From Brevundimonas goettingensis (GTDB lineage: Bacteria; Pseudomonadota; Alphaproteobacteria; Caulobacterales; Caulobacteraceae): a stretch of 64,000 bases of DNA. Position 1 is the stretch's first letter. Every line of letters starts with the position of its first letter. The notes beneath the pieces are model-generated. The model saw only the letters and a program-made list of their open reading frames with translations. It was not told the DNA's origin and made no database searches. Both the position numbers and the translations under genes were made by a program. Shown here in pieces: positions 49,584 to 58,515 of the stretch. Location of the stretch: assembly GCF_017487405.1 (NCBI RefSeq), contig NZ_CP062222.1:2775001-2839000 (forward strand), given 5' to 3'.

Positions 49584-50759
49584 CTAGGACGCAGCCGCGT
49601 CGGCGCTGAAAGCTCCTGCGCGCAAACGTGAAGCTTCGGCGGCGATCCAGTCGGCGGCGCGTTCCATCTCTTTGAGGGTAGTGAAGCGGCCCGGAGCGAT
49701 CCTGAACGCGCCGCGCGCTCGGGGCGTATCGCCGAACATGGCGACCAGCACGTGAGATGTTTCGACCTTGCCCGTCGCACAGGCGCTTGCCGCCGAGAAA
49801 CTGATCCGGTCTCCGAGCCTGCGCATCAGGGCGAAGGGGTCCACCCCCGGAATAGTAAGAGATAGATTGCTGGCAATGCGGGCCTCGGCGCCGTTCCACA
49901 GAACATCGTCGAGCACGGCCTCGATCCGGGATCGGAATGCCAGACCTAGGTCGCGCAACTTTTCGGTCTCCGCCGCGCCCTCGCTGGCGGCTATCGAGAG
50001 CGCAGCGCCCAGTCCGACAATGCCCGGCGTATTGAGGGTGCCCGGCCGAAGCCCTCGTTCCTGGCCGCCGCCAAAGACCAGGGGGCGCAAGCGAACACGG
50101 GGCCGACGAGACCGGACATAGAGGGCGCCAACGCCCTTGGGGCCGTATACCTTGTGTCCCGAAAGGCTTGCGAGGTGGAGATTGTCGCGCTCCACATCGA
50201 TGCCGCCCGACGCGGCCACTTGGGCGAGGTCTGAATGGAAAAGGATGTCCCGGGCAGCGCACAGGCCGCCGATCTCCCCGATGGGCTGGAGGGTGCCGAC
50301 CTCGTTGTTGGCCCCCATTATCGAGACTAGTCCCGTGTCCGGCTCTAGCGCGCGCTGAACCGCGTCGGCCGAGACCCGCCCTTGGCTGTCGACAGGCAGA
50401 TAGGTCACCCGCCACCCCTCGGCCTCCAGAGCGCGCAGGGGTTCGAGCACAGCAGGATGTTCGATGGCCGAGGTAACGATGTGGCGTTTCTCGCCGAGCG
50501 CGCGCGCGGCCCCGAAGATCGCCAAGTTGTTGGCCTCCGTACAGCCGCTGGTAAAGACGATCTCGGCCGGACGGGCCCCAATGGCGACCGCCACCTGTTC
50601 GCGCGCTCGCTCCACAGCGCTCGCAGCGATATGTCCATGTTGATGGTCGATGCTGGAGGCATTACCGAACGCTTCTCGCAGATAGGGCTCCGCTGCCGCG
50701 ATAACCCGGGGGTCAACGGGGGTCGTCGCATTGTGGTCGAGGTAAAGCGGCCCGTCCAT
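49584..50759 (-). CDS. dndA: Cysteine desulfurase DndA (IscS-like)
   Basis: 391 residues. PLP-dependent fold: 'DHNATTPVDPRVIAAAEPYL', 'TEANNLAIFGAARALG', PLP-binding Lys203 in 'SLSGHKVYGPKG', and the catalytic Cys327 in 'SAASACATGKVETSHVLVAM'. It removes sulfur from cysteine and supplies it to DndC. It is the last gene of the operon, its ATG overlapping the dndE stop; dndA is more often divergent from or absent from dndBCDE clusters. Confidence 0.9.
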   Translation of the reverse strand: MDGPLYLDHNATTPVDPRVIAAAEPYLREAFGNASSIDHQHGHIAASAVERAREQVAVAIGARPAEIVFTSGCTEANNLAIFGAARALGEKRHIVTSAIEHPAVLEPLRALEAEGWRVTYLPVDSQGRVSADAVQRALEPDTGLVSIMGANNEVGTLQPIGEIGGLCAARDILFHSDLAQVAASGGIDVERDNLHLASLSGHKVYGPKGVGALYVRSRRPRVRLRPLVFGGGQERGLRPGTLNTPGIVGLGAALSIAASEGAAETEKLRDLGLAFRSRIEAVLDDVLWNGAEARIASNLSLTIPGVDPFALMRRLGDRISFSAASACATGKVETSHVLVAMFGDTPRARGAFRIAPGRFTTLKEMERAADWIAAEASRLRAGAFSADAAAS

Positions 50760-51136
50760 CAAGCGGCCTCGGGGACGAGGCGCAGGATGTCGACGGGCGA
50801 CTTGGCGCGCACGGACAAGGCACCAACGCCGCGATGGATGTGGCCGCGCAACCGGTCGAGGAGAGCCTCGTTGGACAGAGGCTCGACCGGACGCTCTCCC
50901 TCCTCGACCCACCGCAGGAGCGCCGCGAACAGGGCCCCGTACTCGCCAGTGAGCGTATAGGCGTTGAATTCGGAACCGTCCTCGTCCGGCGCCTTGATCG
51001 GTCCAAGCGCGCCCTGCTCGAGCGAGACCATCAAAGCCATCCGGCAAAGCAGGTTGGGCGTTACGCCGGTCCTCTGGCGCAATGATCGCAGCTTGCTCGT
51101 GGCGTCCGCCGAAATCCTAAGCTTGCTGTAGTGCAT
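50759..51136 (-). CDS. dndE: DNA sulfur modification protein DndE
   Basis: 125 residues beginning 'MHYSKLRISADATSKLRSLR', 'RTGVTPNLLCRMALMVSLEQ', with 'DGSEFNAYTLTGEYGALFAA' in the middle. DndE is a small helical protein that associates with nicked DNA or with the DndCD complex. It overlaps dndD by 20 bases and dndA by one. Confidence 0.93.
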   Translation of the reverse strand: MHYSKLRISADATSKLRSLRQRTGVTPNLLCRMALMVSLEQGALGPIKAPDEDGSEFNAYTLTGEYGALFAALLRWVEEGERPVEPLSNEALLDRLRGHIHRGVGALSVRAKSPVDILRLVPEAA

Positions 51137-53126
51137 CGATCAGCCTCGTACTGGTCGGTCGCCCTCTGAAGTAGCCGGGCTGGGCGGAGGTGGTGCAGCG
51201 CTCGGCGTCATAGTCCAGCCGATAGACATGCGAGATGTGCGGTCGCAGGCCGTCGGCCAGTTCGCCGTCGATCTCCGTGTCGGTCGATAATAGGATGACC
51301 TGATGAGACGCCGCGGGAAAATAGCGCTCCGCGAGGCGAGCCCGGTGCTCAGTGTCGAGACGGGCGAGCGGCGTGTCGATGATCATCGGCAGCGGTCGTC
51401 CGCTGGTCCGAGCGAGAGCCCAGAGAAGGGCGATCGCATAGATCTGCTTCTCCCCGGCGGAAAGGGCGCTTCTCGGAAGAACCTGTCCTGACCCATCCAG
51501 AAGGGTCATCGCGAAGGTGTCCCGGTCGATGAGCACATCGCTGACGAAATCCGCCTTGCGGGCCAGCAGCCTGAAACACTCCACGAATTCGGATCGAAGA
51601 TCCTTGAGCTTCCGATCGAGAAGCCGGGTCTCGTATTCGGCCAGGGCCAGACCCACGCGCGCCGCCAGAGCCTGGCGTTCGTCCGACTGCACCGACTGGG
51701 CCTGGACGTCGATTAGAGTGCGGCGTTCGCGCTCTAGGGTGAACAGACGCCCCCGGACAGTCGCCAGGGCGTCCTGCCGCAGTTTCACGGTCGCGGTCAG
51801 CGCGCCGAGTGTCTGTTCGGTGGCGCGAAGGTCATCAAGCAGGACACCTGACGCGGCACCGTTGGCGCGGACCAACGAAGCTTCATGGGCCTGGATGGTC
51901 TCGACCAAACCGTCCAGTTGTTCACGCAGGGCCATCGCCCTCGGCCTGGCGGCCCGGTCCACCTCGTCGAGACGCGCCAAGGCGCTGGCGCCGTCCCCAA
52001 CCTCCCGAAACGCCGGGCTCGTCGCAGCCCCGACGGAGGCCTCACGCGAGACGAACGCCAGCAGGTCCGACCAGTGGTCATCGCTCCAGTCGGCCGCGCG
52101 ACCATCCGCCGGCGCCTCGCGCCAAGCTCTTAGATCGCCCAAAAGGCGCGACACCGTTCCGGCGTCATTCGCGGTTCCGGCGGCGTGGCGGAAGGCGGTC
52201 AGGAAGGATCCCACGACCTTGGGCGCCATGGCGAAAGGCAGGAGCCGGTTGGCCATGTCGCGCAGCTCGTGTTCGGCGGCGAGGCGCTGACGCCCCAGCT
52301 CCACAAGTTCGCCCTCGATCCGCGATCGCTGCAAGGCCGCCTCGCCGCCTTCGGCGACAAAGGCGTTACGCACCCTGTCCGCCTTCTGGGCCTGGGCATG
52401 TCGGGCGGAGACCACCTCTGCCAGCGCATCGCTCAGGTCGAGCGCCCGCGCCGTTTCAGCCTCGATCTCGGCGGTCAGACCCTCCAGACGCGCGACGAGC
52501 GCGTCTCCCTCGCGATCCTTCTGCCGTGCGAGAAACACGCCCAGATCGAGCTGCAAGCGACCGATCAGATCAAGCCCGAGAAGGGCCTTGATCGCCGCGG
52601 CGAGCTGGCCGTCTCCGGCGTCGTCGTCGGCAATCTCGCCAATCTTCTCGCCATCGAAGAAGAAAAGTTGGGACACGCCGGGAGGGATCAGTTCTTGGAG
52701 GAACTGGTGCCATTCCTCGCGCGGCACGGCGTGCACCGGCGCACCATCCTTTTCCAGCTCTAGGATCTCGTTCACCGTCTGGCCGGCCACGGTCCAAGCC
52801 CGGAGGACACGATAGGTGTGGACGACGCCGGCCTCGGCATAGTCGAATGCGATTTCAACGGAGGCCCCGGCGACGCCTGCGCCCCGATGGACCCGGCCCG
52901 CGAGATAGGCGTGATACTCTTGGCGCGACACGCGCGGCCCTAGCGCCCGCCGCCCGTACAGGGCCAGCCGAACGCCTTCAAGCAACGTCGTCTTGCCGGC
53001 GCCGTTGCGGCCACCGACCAGTATGATCGGCGCCGCCACCCCGCGATGGCGACGCGGCGCGAGATCAAACTCGATCCGGCCCGCGTAGAGGCCGAAGTCA
53101 GTGAACTGCAATCGGTTGAGTATCAT
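51117..53126 (-). CDS. dndD: DNA sulfur modification protein DndD (SMC-like ATPase)
   Basis: The ATG at 53126 ('MILNRLQFTDFGLYAGRIEF') is the family start and overlaps the dndC stop; 669 residues. Walker A 'GGRNGAGKTT' at residues 38-47, a long coiled coil in the middle, and a C-terminal ABC signature 'ALSAGEKQIYAIALLWALAR' with Walker B 'LPMIIDTPLARLD'. It provides ATP-dependent DNA handling in the sulfur-insertion complex. Confidence 0.95.
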   Translation of the reverse strand: MILNRLQFTDFGLYAGRIEFDLAPRRHRGVAAPIILVGGRNGAGKTTLLEGVRLALYGRRALGPRVSRQEYHAYLAGRVHRGAGVAGASVEIAFDYAEAGVVHTYRVLRAWTVAGQTVNEILELEKDGAPVHAVPREEWHQFLQELIPPGVSQLFFFDGEKIGEIADDDAGDGQLAAAIKALLGLDLIGRLQLDLGVFLARQKDREGDALVARLEGLTAEIEAETARALDLSDALAEVVSARHAQAQKADRVRNAFVAEGGEAALQRSRIEGELVELGRQRLAAEHELRDMANRLLPFAMAPKVVGSFLTAFRHAAGTANDAGTVSRLLGDLRAWREAPADGRAADWSDDHWSDLLAFVSREASVGAATSPAFREVGDGASALARLDEVDRAARPRAMALREQLDGLVETIQAHEASLVRANGAASGVLLDDLRATEQTLGALTATVKLRQDALATVRGRLFTLERERRTLIDVQAQSVQSDERQALAARVGLALAEYETRLLDRKLKDLRSEFVECFRLLARKADFVSDVLIDRDTFAMTLLDGSGQVLPRSALSAGEKQIYAIALLWALARTSGRPLPMIIDTPLARLDTEHRARLAERYFPAASHQVILLSTDTEIDGELADGLRPHISHVYRLDYDAERCTTSAQPGYFRGRPTSTRLIDALQQA

Positions 53127-54586
53127 CCGTCGAGGCGCTCCAAAGCCTCTTCGTCGCCATCGACAACCTCGACTCCATCCTCGAACTCGGGACGGTTCAG
53201 GCTCCGCTCCGCCAGGATGGCGTCCAGGTTGCGCCACTCCTGCTTGAGGACATCCTCGATCCGGCGATGAACGCCGTGCCTGCGCTTTAGGCCATGCGCC
53301 GCCTGCTCGACGTCGATCAGACGGACGACAAGCTCGGTCGGGACATCGTGTCCGGCGCAGATCTCGTCGAGCAACCTGCCGTCGGCCTCGGTGAAGGCGG
53401 CGGCGTCTTCCGCCACCCAGTTCAGATCGCGGCCCAGAACCGAGCGCACGATCGAAGGCACGCTGTCGGCCCAGTCCCCCCGCTCGGACCGCCAGATCCG
53501 GCGGATCTCGTGCAGTTCGGCGTCATGAATCACTAGGGTGTCGTCGCCGGCGGGGGCTTCCTTCTGGATCTGGATCTGGGTTTCCAGGAGCCTGGTGAGC
53601 AGGGTCTTGCAGAAGTCCAAGGTATAGGGTCCCGGGACGGGCGTGTTGGTGCCCCGGATGAAATCGACCCGACCGCTGCGCCGGCGATAATCGCGGAACC
53701 GGCGCTTCTGCTCGGGCTGCTGGGTTTCCGCGAGAAGATCCCGGAAGTCCAGAAGCGGCTGCAGCCACTCCTCGCCGGAATCGATCATCGCCTCCATGGA
53801 CCGATCACGCTCGACGACCGTACAGACCCAGCATCCGAAGCGCGAGTTTCCACAGCTCGGCGTGGTGGTGTCCACGACCAAAGGGCATTCGCCGGCTTGG
53901 GCGTTCCGGTACATGGCGACCAGATCCCGGTTGTCATTGCCCCAGGGCGAGGATGCTTGGAGGAGATAGGTCCAGACGTCGTCGGTGCTGAAGGCCTCGA
54001 TCGGCGCATACACGAAGGCGTTGGGCAGGCTGGAATGGCGCGAAAGAGGGGAGTCCTTGATCCGGTGAAAGGACATCACCTGCGCCCTCGTGGCGCTTTC
54101 GGACGACCGGACGCCCAAGACCATTACGACCTCGCCGAACTCGGCGACGCGCGCCTTGATGAAGTCATTGGCCGGCTCGATCTTCAGTCGTTCGGTGCAC
54201 CACCGGAAGCGGCGCGACGGGGCGGGATAGCCCCGGCCGATCAGATTGACCCAGAAGCTGCGGTCGACCTTGGGAACGACTTTCTGGGACCGGAACGGCA
54301 AGCCTTGGGCCTGCGCCGCCGTGTCGATCTTCCCGAGAGTATCGTCGATGTAGCGAACGATCACGGGCGTCTCGACCAGTGTGTCGGAGCTGATCACGTA
54401 GACCGGCTTGCGCCGCTGCTCCGGGGCGAGCGCCGACAGGGCGGTCCAGACCAGCTGGAGGGTACAGGTGGAGTCTTTGCCCCCCGAGTAGCCGACCACC
54501 CAGGGGCGATCGTCCGACAGATAGACCGAGCGGATTTCCTCGAGCCGAAGGGAAAGGCTTTCGCCATCGAGCATAGACGCCGACAT
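53123..54586 (-). CDS. dndC: DNA phosphorothioation enzyme DndC
   Basis: 487 residues. PAPS-reductase-like: the PP-loop 'GYSGGKDSTC' covers residues 32-41, and a Cys-rich patch 'CPLVVDTTTPSCGNSRFGCW' with a further 'VCTVVERD' fits a 4Fe-4S cluster. It adenylates the DNA phosphate and inserts sulfur from DndA. Shares one base with dndB (TGATG). Confidence 0.96.
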   Translation of the reverse strand: MSASMLDGESLSLRLEEIRSVYLSDDRPWVVGYSGGKDSTCTLQLVWTALSALAPEQRRKPVYVISSDTLVETPVIVRYIDDTLGKIDTAAQAQGLPFRSQKVVPKVDRSFWVNLIGRGYPAPSRRFRWCTERLKIEPANDFIKARVAEFGEVVMVLGVRSSESATRAQVMSFHRIKDSPLSRHSSLPNAFVYAPIEAFSTDDVWTYLLQASSPWGNDNRDLVAMYRNAQAGECPLVVDTTTPSCGNSRFGCWVCTVVERDRSMEAMIDSGEEWLQPLLDFRDLLAETQQPEQKRRFRDYRRRSGRVDFIRGTNTPVPGPYTLDFCKTLLTRLLETQIQIQKEAPAGDDTLVIHDAELHEIRRIWRSERGDWADSVPSIVRSVLGRDLNWVAEDAAAFTEADGRLLDEICAGHDVPTELVVRLIDVEQAAHGLKRRHGVHRRIEDVLKQEWRNLDAILAERSLNRPEFEDGVEVVDGDEEALERLDG

Positions 54587-55695
54587 CAGACCGCCTCCGC
54601 GCGGACGGGGATCGGCGCGACCATGGCCTCGACCCGGGCCGCGTCCGGCGATAGGGGCAGATCGAGCGCCTGGACGATGATATTGGCGACCAGGGTGACG
54701 TTGTTGGTCGCGCGATTGACCTTTCCGCCAACGAGCGCGCGATTGTCCCAGACCGCCTTGTTGCTGCGCGACCAGTCGATCCTGCGAAGCCCTCCAAGGC
54801 GGGCCTCCCAGTCGTCCGGATGGGTTGCGATCAACTGGACGCCGGCGCGCGCAATGGCCTGAAGGGCGACCCCGTGCGCGTGGACATAGTTCTTGCGCAA
54901 CTCACCAGAAGCGACCTCGCGCGTCTGGACTCTTTGCCAATCCGGCATCTGAGCGATGACAGCCGACCAGAAACGCGCCGCGCGATCGAGGGCTTCTTCT
55001 GGGCTCTTCATGGCCGGGACCGCTCCGGCGATCAGCTCTGCGGTCGCCTGATGCACGGAACTGAAGGTGACCAGCTTGATGGACCGGTTCGACAGACTGG
55101 CCGTGTCGAAACAGGTGAACTCCCGGAACAACGGCACCGCATCGACGACCTTACGGCTCAGGGCCGCCGCATCATCGCGGTGATCGTAGAGCAGCTTGAT
55201 CGAACGGGTGGGCCGGACAGCATGGATGTTGAGGTCGGCGAACATCTGCTGAGAGCGTGCAAGGCCCTTGTCCGGGAAGACTACGACAGACAGGGTTTCA
55301 TCGCCCAAACTCGGCCGGTCGCGCACCGCCTCCTCGATCGCCGCCCGCCGGTGCTGGCCATCGTTGATCAGGATCACGGCGCCCATGTCGACCTTGAGCT
55401 GTCCGACCTTACGAAGCGGGCCGGTCGACGCGACAGGCTCAAACTCCATGCCCCCGTCGATCGAGGCGCAGAGGGATGACAGGATATATTCCTCGGCATT
55501 GTTGGCGATGTAGGCGGCGATCGTCGGTACCCGCGCCTTATTCAAGACGCGCTGGGCCCGAAGCTCGGTCGGCATCGACTCGTCGTCGAATTTGAAAAGC
55601 CTCGGCACGACCTTGAGCGGCACCATGATCACATAGTAGGCCGCGCCAGCTTGGGTGCCTTGGATAGCTGTAAAGGTAAAAGAGTTGTCGTCCAT
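54586..55695 (-). CDS. dndB: DNA sulfur modification regulator DndB (DGQHR family)
   Basis: 369 residues. The signature 'ILINDGQHRRAAIEEAVRDR' sits near residue 110, preceded by 'MPTELRAQRVLNKARVPTIA'. DndB binds DNA and limits or regulates modification frequency. It is the first gene of the operon; the promoter and inverted repeat at 55762-55797 lie about 70 bases upstream. A second DGQHR protein is encoded at 59010-60260. Confidence 0.93.
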   Translation of the reverse strand: MDDNSFTFTAIQGTQAGAAYYVIMVPLKVVPRLFKFDDESMPTELRAQRVLNKARVPTIAAYIANNAEEYILSSLCASIDGGMEFEPVASTGPLRKVGQLKVDMGAVILINDGQHRRAAIEEAVRDRPSLGDETLSVVVFPDKGLARSQQMFADLNIHAVRPTRSIKLLYDHRDDAAALSRKVVDAVPLFREFTCFDTASLSNRSIKLVTFSSVHQATAELIAGAVPAMKSPEEALDRAARFWSAVIAQMPDWQRVQTREVASGELRKNYVHAHGVALQAIARAGVQLIATHPDDWEARLGGLRRIDWSRSNKAVWDNRALVGGKVNRATNNVTLVANIIVQALDLPLSPDAARVEAMVAPIPVRAEAV

Positions 55696-55761
55696 GGCTG
55701 GCCCCGTGAGGCTACAGAATCCACCGCCGTGCAGGTGGAAGTCAACGCATCCACGACGTTT

Positions 55762-55797
55762 ATTTTATCAGGCTGGACGTTTCTCCACAAACGTCCG
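55762..55797 (-). promoter_or_regulatory. Promoter with overlapping operator-like inverted repeat upstream of dndB
   Basis: On the minus strand a TTGTGG (55790-55785), 17-base spacer and TAAAAT (55767-55762) fit a promoter. The perfect inverted repeat GGACGTTT-ctccac-AAACGTCC (55775-55796) covers the -35 and part of the spacer, and a further GACGTTT half-site lies at 55755-55761. This is classic repressor geometry. No DndR-like regulator is encoded next to the operon. Confidence 0.55.
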
Positions 55798-55949
55798 ACA
55801 CAGGTCGGTTGCGGACGCGTGAGGGCGATAGGTGGATAGAAGCCGGAGCTGGCACGCGAACGCTAACCCTCAGACGAAGCAATTCCGCTGGTGGGCGAGG
55901 CAGGCTGCCATGTCGCCCCCGGCGATAGTCTGCTTCGGAACAAGCGGCG

Positions 55950-56205
55950 CTACCTTGTCCGAGATAAAGCCAAGGTTCTATACGGGATGATCGCCCGCCC
56001 CAACTTTTTGGCGGCCTCGATACGGGCTCGCTCGAAGGCAGCCTTTGCGGCTGCAGCGTCTTCGAACTCGCCTCGTATTGTCGTCTCCGGCAGACACGCC
56101 AGCCCGGTCTGCGTCCGTATAAGCCGTGTCAGCCTCAAGAACGGAGGCGTCCATAAACTCCGTCTGGCCGCCGCTGAGATCGTAAGACATGAGATAAAGC
56201 ATCAT
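55950..56205 (-). pseudogene. Possible frameshifted small gene
   Basis: One frame opens at the ATG at 56205 with 'MMLYLMSYDLSGGQTEFMDA', and a second frame continues from about 56140 with 'RLTRLIRTQTGLACLPETTI', 'EDAAAAKAAFERARIEAAKK' to a stop at 55950. Both halves look protein-like and would join into about 85 residues. The remaining sequence to dndB (55696-55949) holds only the promoter at 55762-55797. Confidence 0.4.
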
Positions 56206-56331
56206 CTGTTCCCTACGGGAAATCGTTGGTCGCTGGACCATAGGCGGTAAGCGCTTTCGCGGCGAGGTTGAAATCGCGACTCGCATCGCGCAACATGAAG
56301 AACCCGGCCTGCCGCCTGCCGCGCTGGACGG

Positions 56332-57294
56332 ATGACCGAGCTCTTTTCCGAGCTGACGCGGCATGGATCCATGGAGCTTCAAGTGATTGTCGGGCCAGAC
56401 ACAAGTGACGCCTATGTAAGCCTGCGACGCTTCCTCGACGAAGCCATGAGCATGAGCCACATCTATCAACCCGTGATGATCAGAACGCTTCTGGCCCAGG
56501 GCGGGTCGGCGTCTAGGCGGGAGATCGCGATTGCCTTCCTAAACGCCGATCTCGGTCAGATCGAGTATTACGAACAAATCGTCCGTCGATATCCGCATGC
56601 CACTCTGAAGAGCCACGGGATCATCTCCGCTGGGCGCGCCACCTACTGCCTCAACGATCCAGTCTCATCGATGTCAGACGCTGAACGATCCGCCCTCATC
56701 GACCTGTGCGATACCAAAGTCGCGGAATACATAGACCGTCGCCGGAACAAGATCTGGGCACACCGGACCGGCCAGCTTGATCCGGTCTCCGGCTCCCTAC
56801 GATATCGGATCATCGCACGCGCCCGAGGACGATGCGAGGCTTGCGGCGCGGGCGCCACCGAGACGACGCTGCATGTGGATCACATCATTCCGCGGTCGCT
56901 CGGGGGATCAAACGACCCCTTCAACCTTCAGGCGCTTTGCAGCACCTGCAACATCGAAAAGCTGAACCACGATGACACAGACTTCCGAAGCGCCCAGGCC
57001 GCCTACAGCCATCGTGAGGCGGGCTGCTCAACCTGCGAGGCAGATGACGCCGAGCTGCCGTCCAATACCCTGGCGAAGGTCGTCCTGCGATCGGCAAACC
57101 AGATTGTGCTCGCCCCGAAGCGCCATGCGCGAAATTATCTCGACCTCGGGCAAGCCGAACTGAATGCCCTGCGAATGCTGGAGACGTCGGAAGCGGACCG
57201 TATCGGTAAGGCTCGTGTCGCCGGTCTTCGCATTCCCGATCCGATGGGCGAGCACTGTCTCGTGCACATCGATCTGTCTTCTGTGCAGCGCTAG
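56332..57294 (+). CDS. HNH endonuclease with a HIT-like C-terminal domain
   Basis: 320 residues in three parts. Residues 1-110 look like a winged-helix DNA-binding region ('IYQPVMIRTLLAQGGSASRR', 'HATLKSHGIISAGRATYCLN'). About 165-222 is a classic HNH nuclease: 'CEACGAGATETTLHVDHIIP', 'GGSNDPFNLQALCSTCNIEK', with His181 in the active site. Residues 232-320 align with the HIT fold ('CSTCEADDAELPS', 'IVLAPKRHARNYLDL', 'ELNALRML') but keep only 'GEHCLVHIDL' where HIT enzymes have HxHxH, so that half is probably not a hydrolase. It would cut or sense DNA. Confidence 0.8.
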   Translation: MTELFSELTRHGSMELQVIVGPDTSDAYVSLRRFLDEAMSMSHIYQPVMIRTLLAQGGSASRREIAIAFLNADLGQIEYYEQIVRRYPHATLKSHGIISAGRATYCLNDPVSSMSDAERSALIDLCDTKVAEYIDRRRNKIWAHRTGQLDPVSGSLRYRIIARARGRCEACGAGATETTLHVDHIIPRSLGGSNDPFNLQALCSTCNIEKLNHDDTDFRSAQAAYSHREAGCSTCEADDAELPSNTLAKVVLRSANQIVLAPKRHARNYLDLGQAELNALRMLETSEADRIGKARVAGLRIPDPMGEHCLVHIDLSSVQR

Positions 57295-57330
57295 ACTGCG
57301 CCGCTCACTCGCCCAGGCATTAAAAAACCT

Positions 57331-58407
57331 ATGTCTTTCCCGCCCCAGCCCCAGCAAACAGCCGCGCAGGCCGCCGCCCCAGCAATCAACGCGCCGGAGC
57401 AGCTAGCCGCGTATCAGCAGAATGCTGAGACGTTTCGCTCCCTCAATCAGCTGATGTGGCAGATCCCGCTGATCGCGATGACTCTAACGGGCGGGCTTTG
57501 GTTTGGCGTGGCGAAGGCCGACACCTCACTCGCGCTTCAGCTCTGTCTGCTTGGCTTGGCCGCCGCCGGCAATGTCGGCCTGATCGTGGTGCTTTTCCGC
57601 CTCCGCTACATCATGGGTCAGTACCTAGAGTGGGCGGAGAACTACAACCCAGCCGGCCATGTCGCCGCGAGAGGCAGCTCTCTCCTCACCCGGCCAACAG
57701 CGGTCAGGACGACGTTTCAATTCATGCTAGGGATGGCGGCAGTGATCAGTGTGGGCCTCATGGGTTTATCGGCGAAACAGCATGGTTGGTGGGCGCAGTC
57801 GGCGGGCGAGCGGGCGATCGCCTATTACGACCGTCACGCCGAAACACTCGCCGACAACTACGAGAGCCTAACCTTCGAACAAACGCACCCAGAGCTGGAC
57901 AAATGGCTCCGCGATGGGAAGCAGCGCAGCATTCTGGATGTTGGCGCCGGGACAGGGCGCGACGCCGCAGCCATGCAGGCATTAGGGCATGACGTTGTGG
58001 CCGTGGAACCGGCCGACAAGATGCGCGCCTTGGCCAGGCGCCTACACCCGTCTGCGAAAATCCGCTGGATCGATACCACCCTGCCCGACATCGCTGCCGT
58101 TCCACGGCCCACGGCGGGCTACGACCTCGTTATTCTCAGTGCGGTGTGGATGCATGTGGAGAAGGACGATCGGGTCAAAGCCCTTGAGCGCCTCAGCAGC
58201 CTGCTTAATGCGAAGGGCCGCCTCTACATCACGCTTCGCCTTGGACCGGCCGATGGTGAGAGGGGCATTCATGCCGTTTCGCGAGAGGCGCTCTCAACGG
58301 AGGCTGCAGCAGCCGGCTTGGAGATCACTAGCGTGACCAGCGCGCCAGACCTTCTGGGCCGGACCGATGTGCGTTGGGAAACGGCGGTGTTGGAACATCG
58401 CAACTAG
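57331..58407 (+). CDS. Membrane-anchored class I SAM-dependent methyltransferase
   Basis: 358 residues. The N-terminal 150 residues hold three predicted transmembrane segments ('LMWQIPLIAMTLTGGLWFGV', 'LCLLGLAAAGNVGLIVVLF', 'FMLGMAAVISVGLMGLSA'). The C-terminal Rossmann domain has motif I 'ILDVGAGTGRDAAAMQALGH', 'VVAVEPADKMRALARRL' and 'YDLVILSAVWMHVEKDDRVK'. It begins 36 bases after the HNH gene, so the two may form a unit. It lacks the DPPY/NPPY motif of DNA methylases, so the substrate is open. Confidence 0.8.
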   Translation: MSFPPQPQQTAAQAAAPAINAPEQLAAYQQNAETFRSLNQLMWQIPLIAMTLTGGLWFGVAKADTSLALQLCLLGLAAAGNVGLIVVLFRLRYIMGQYLEWAENYNPAGHVAARGSSLLTRPTAVRTTFQFMLGMAAVISVGLMGLSAKQHGWWAQSAGERAIAYYDRHAETLADNYESLTFEQTHPELDKWLRDGKQRSILDVGAGTGRDAAAMQALGHDVVAVEPADKMRALARRLHPSAKIRWIDTTLPDIAAVPRPTAGYDLVILSAVWMHVEKDDRVKALERLSSLLNAKGRLYITLRLGPADGERGIHAVSREALSTEAAAAGLEITSVTSAPDLLGRTDVRWETAVLEHRN

Positions 58408-58515
58408 CCTACGATCCGACGCCACGCCCCCCAAATATCTGCGGTTGCGTTTCGCATGGACATCAATCCAACCGCCGTTTAAATCCCAAACGATTGAGGG
58501 CGGACAGGGCGATCT

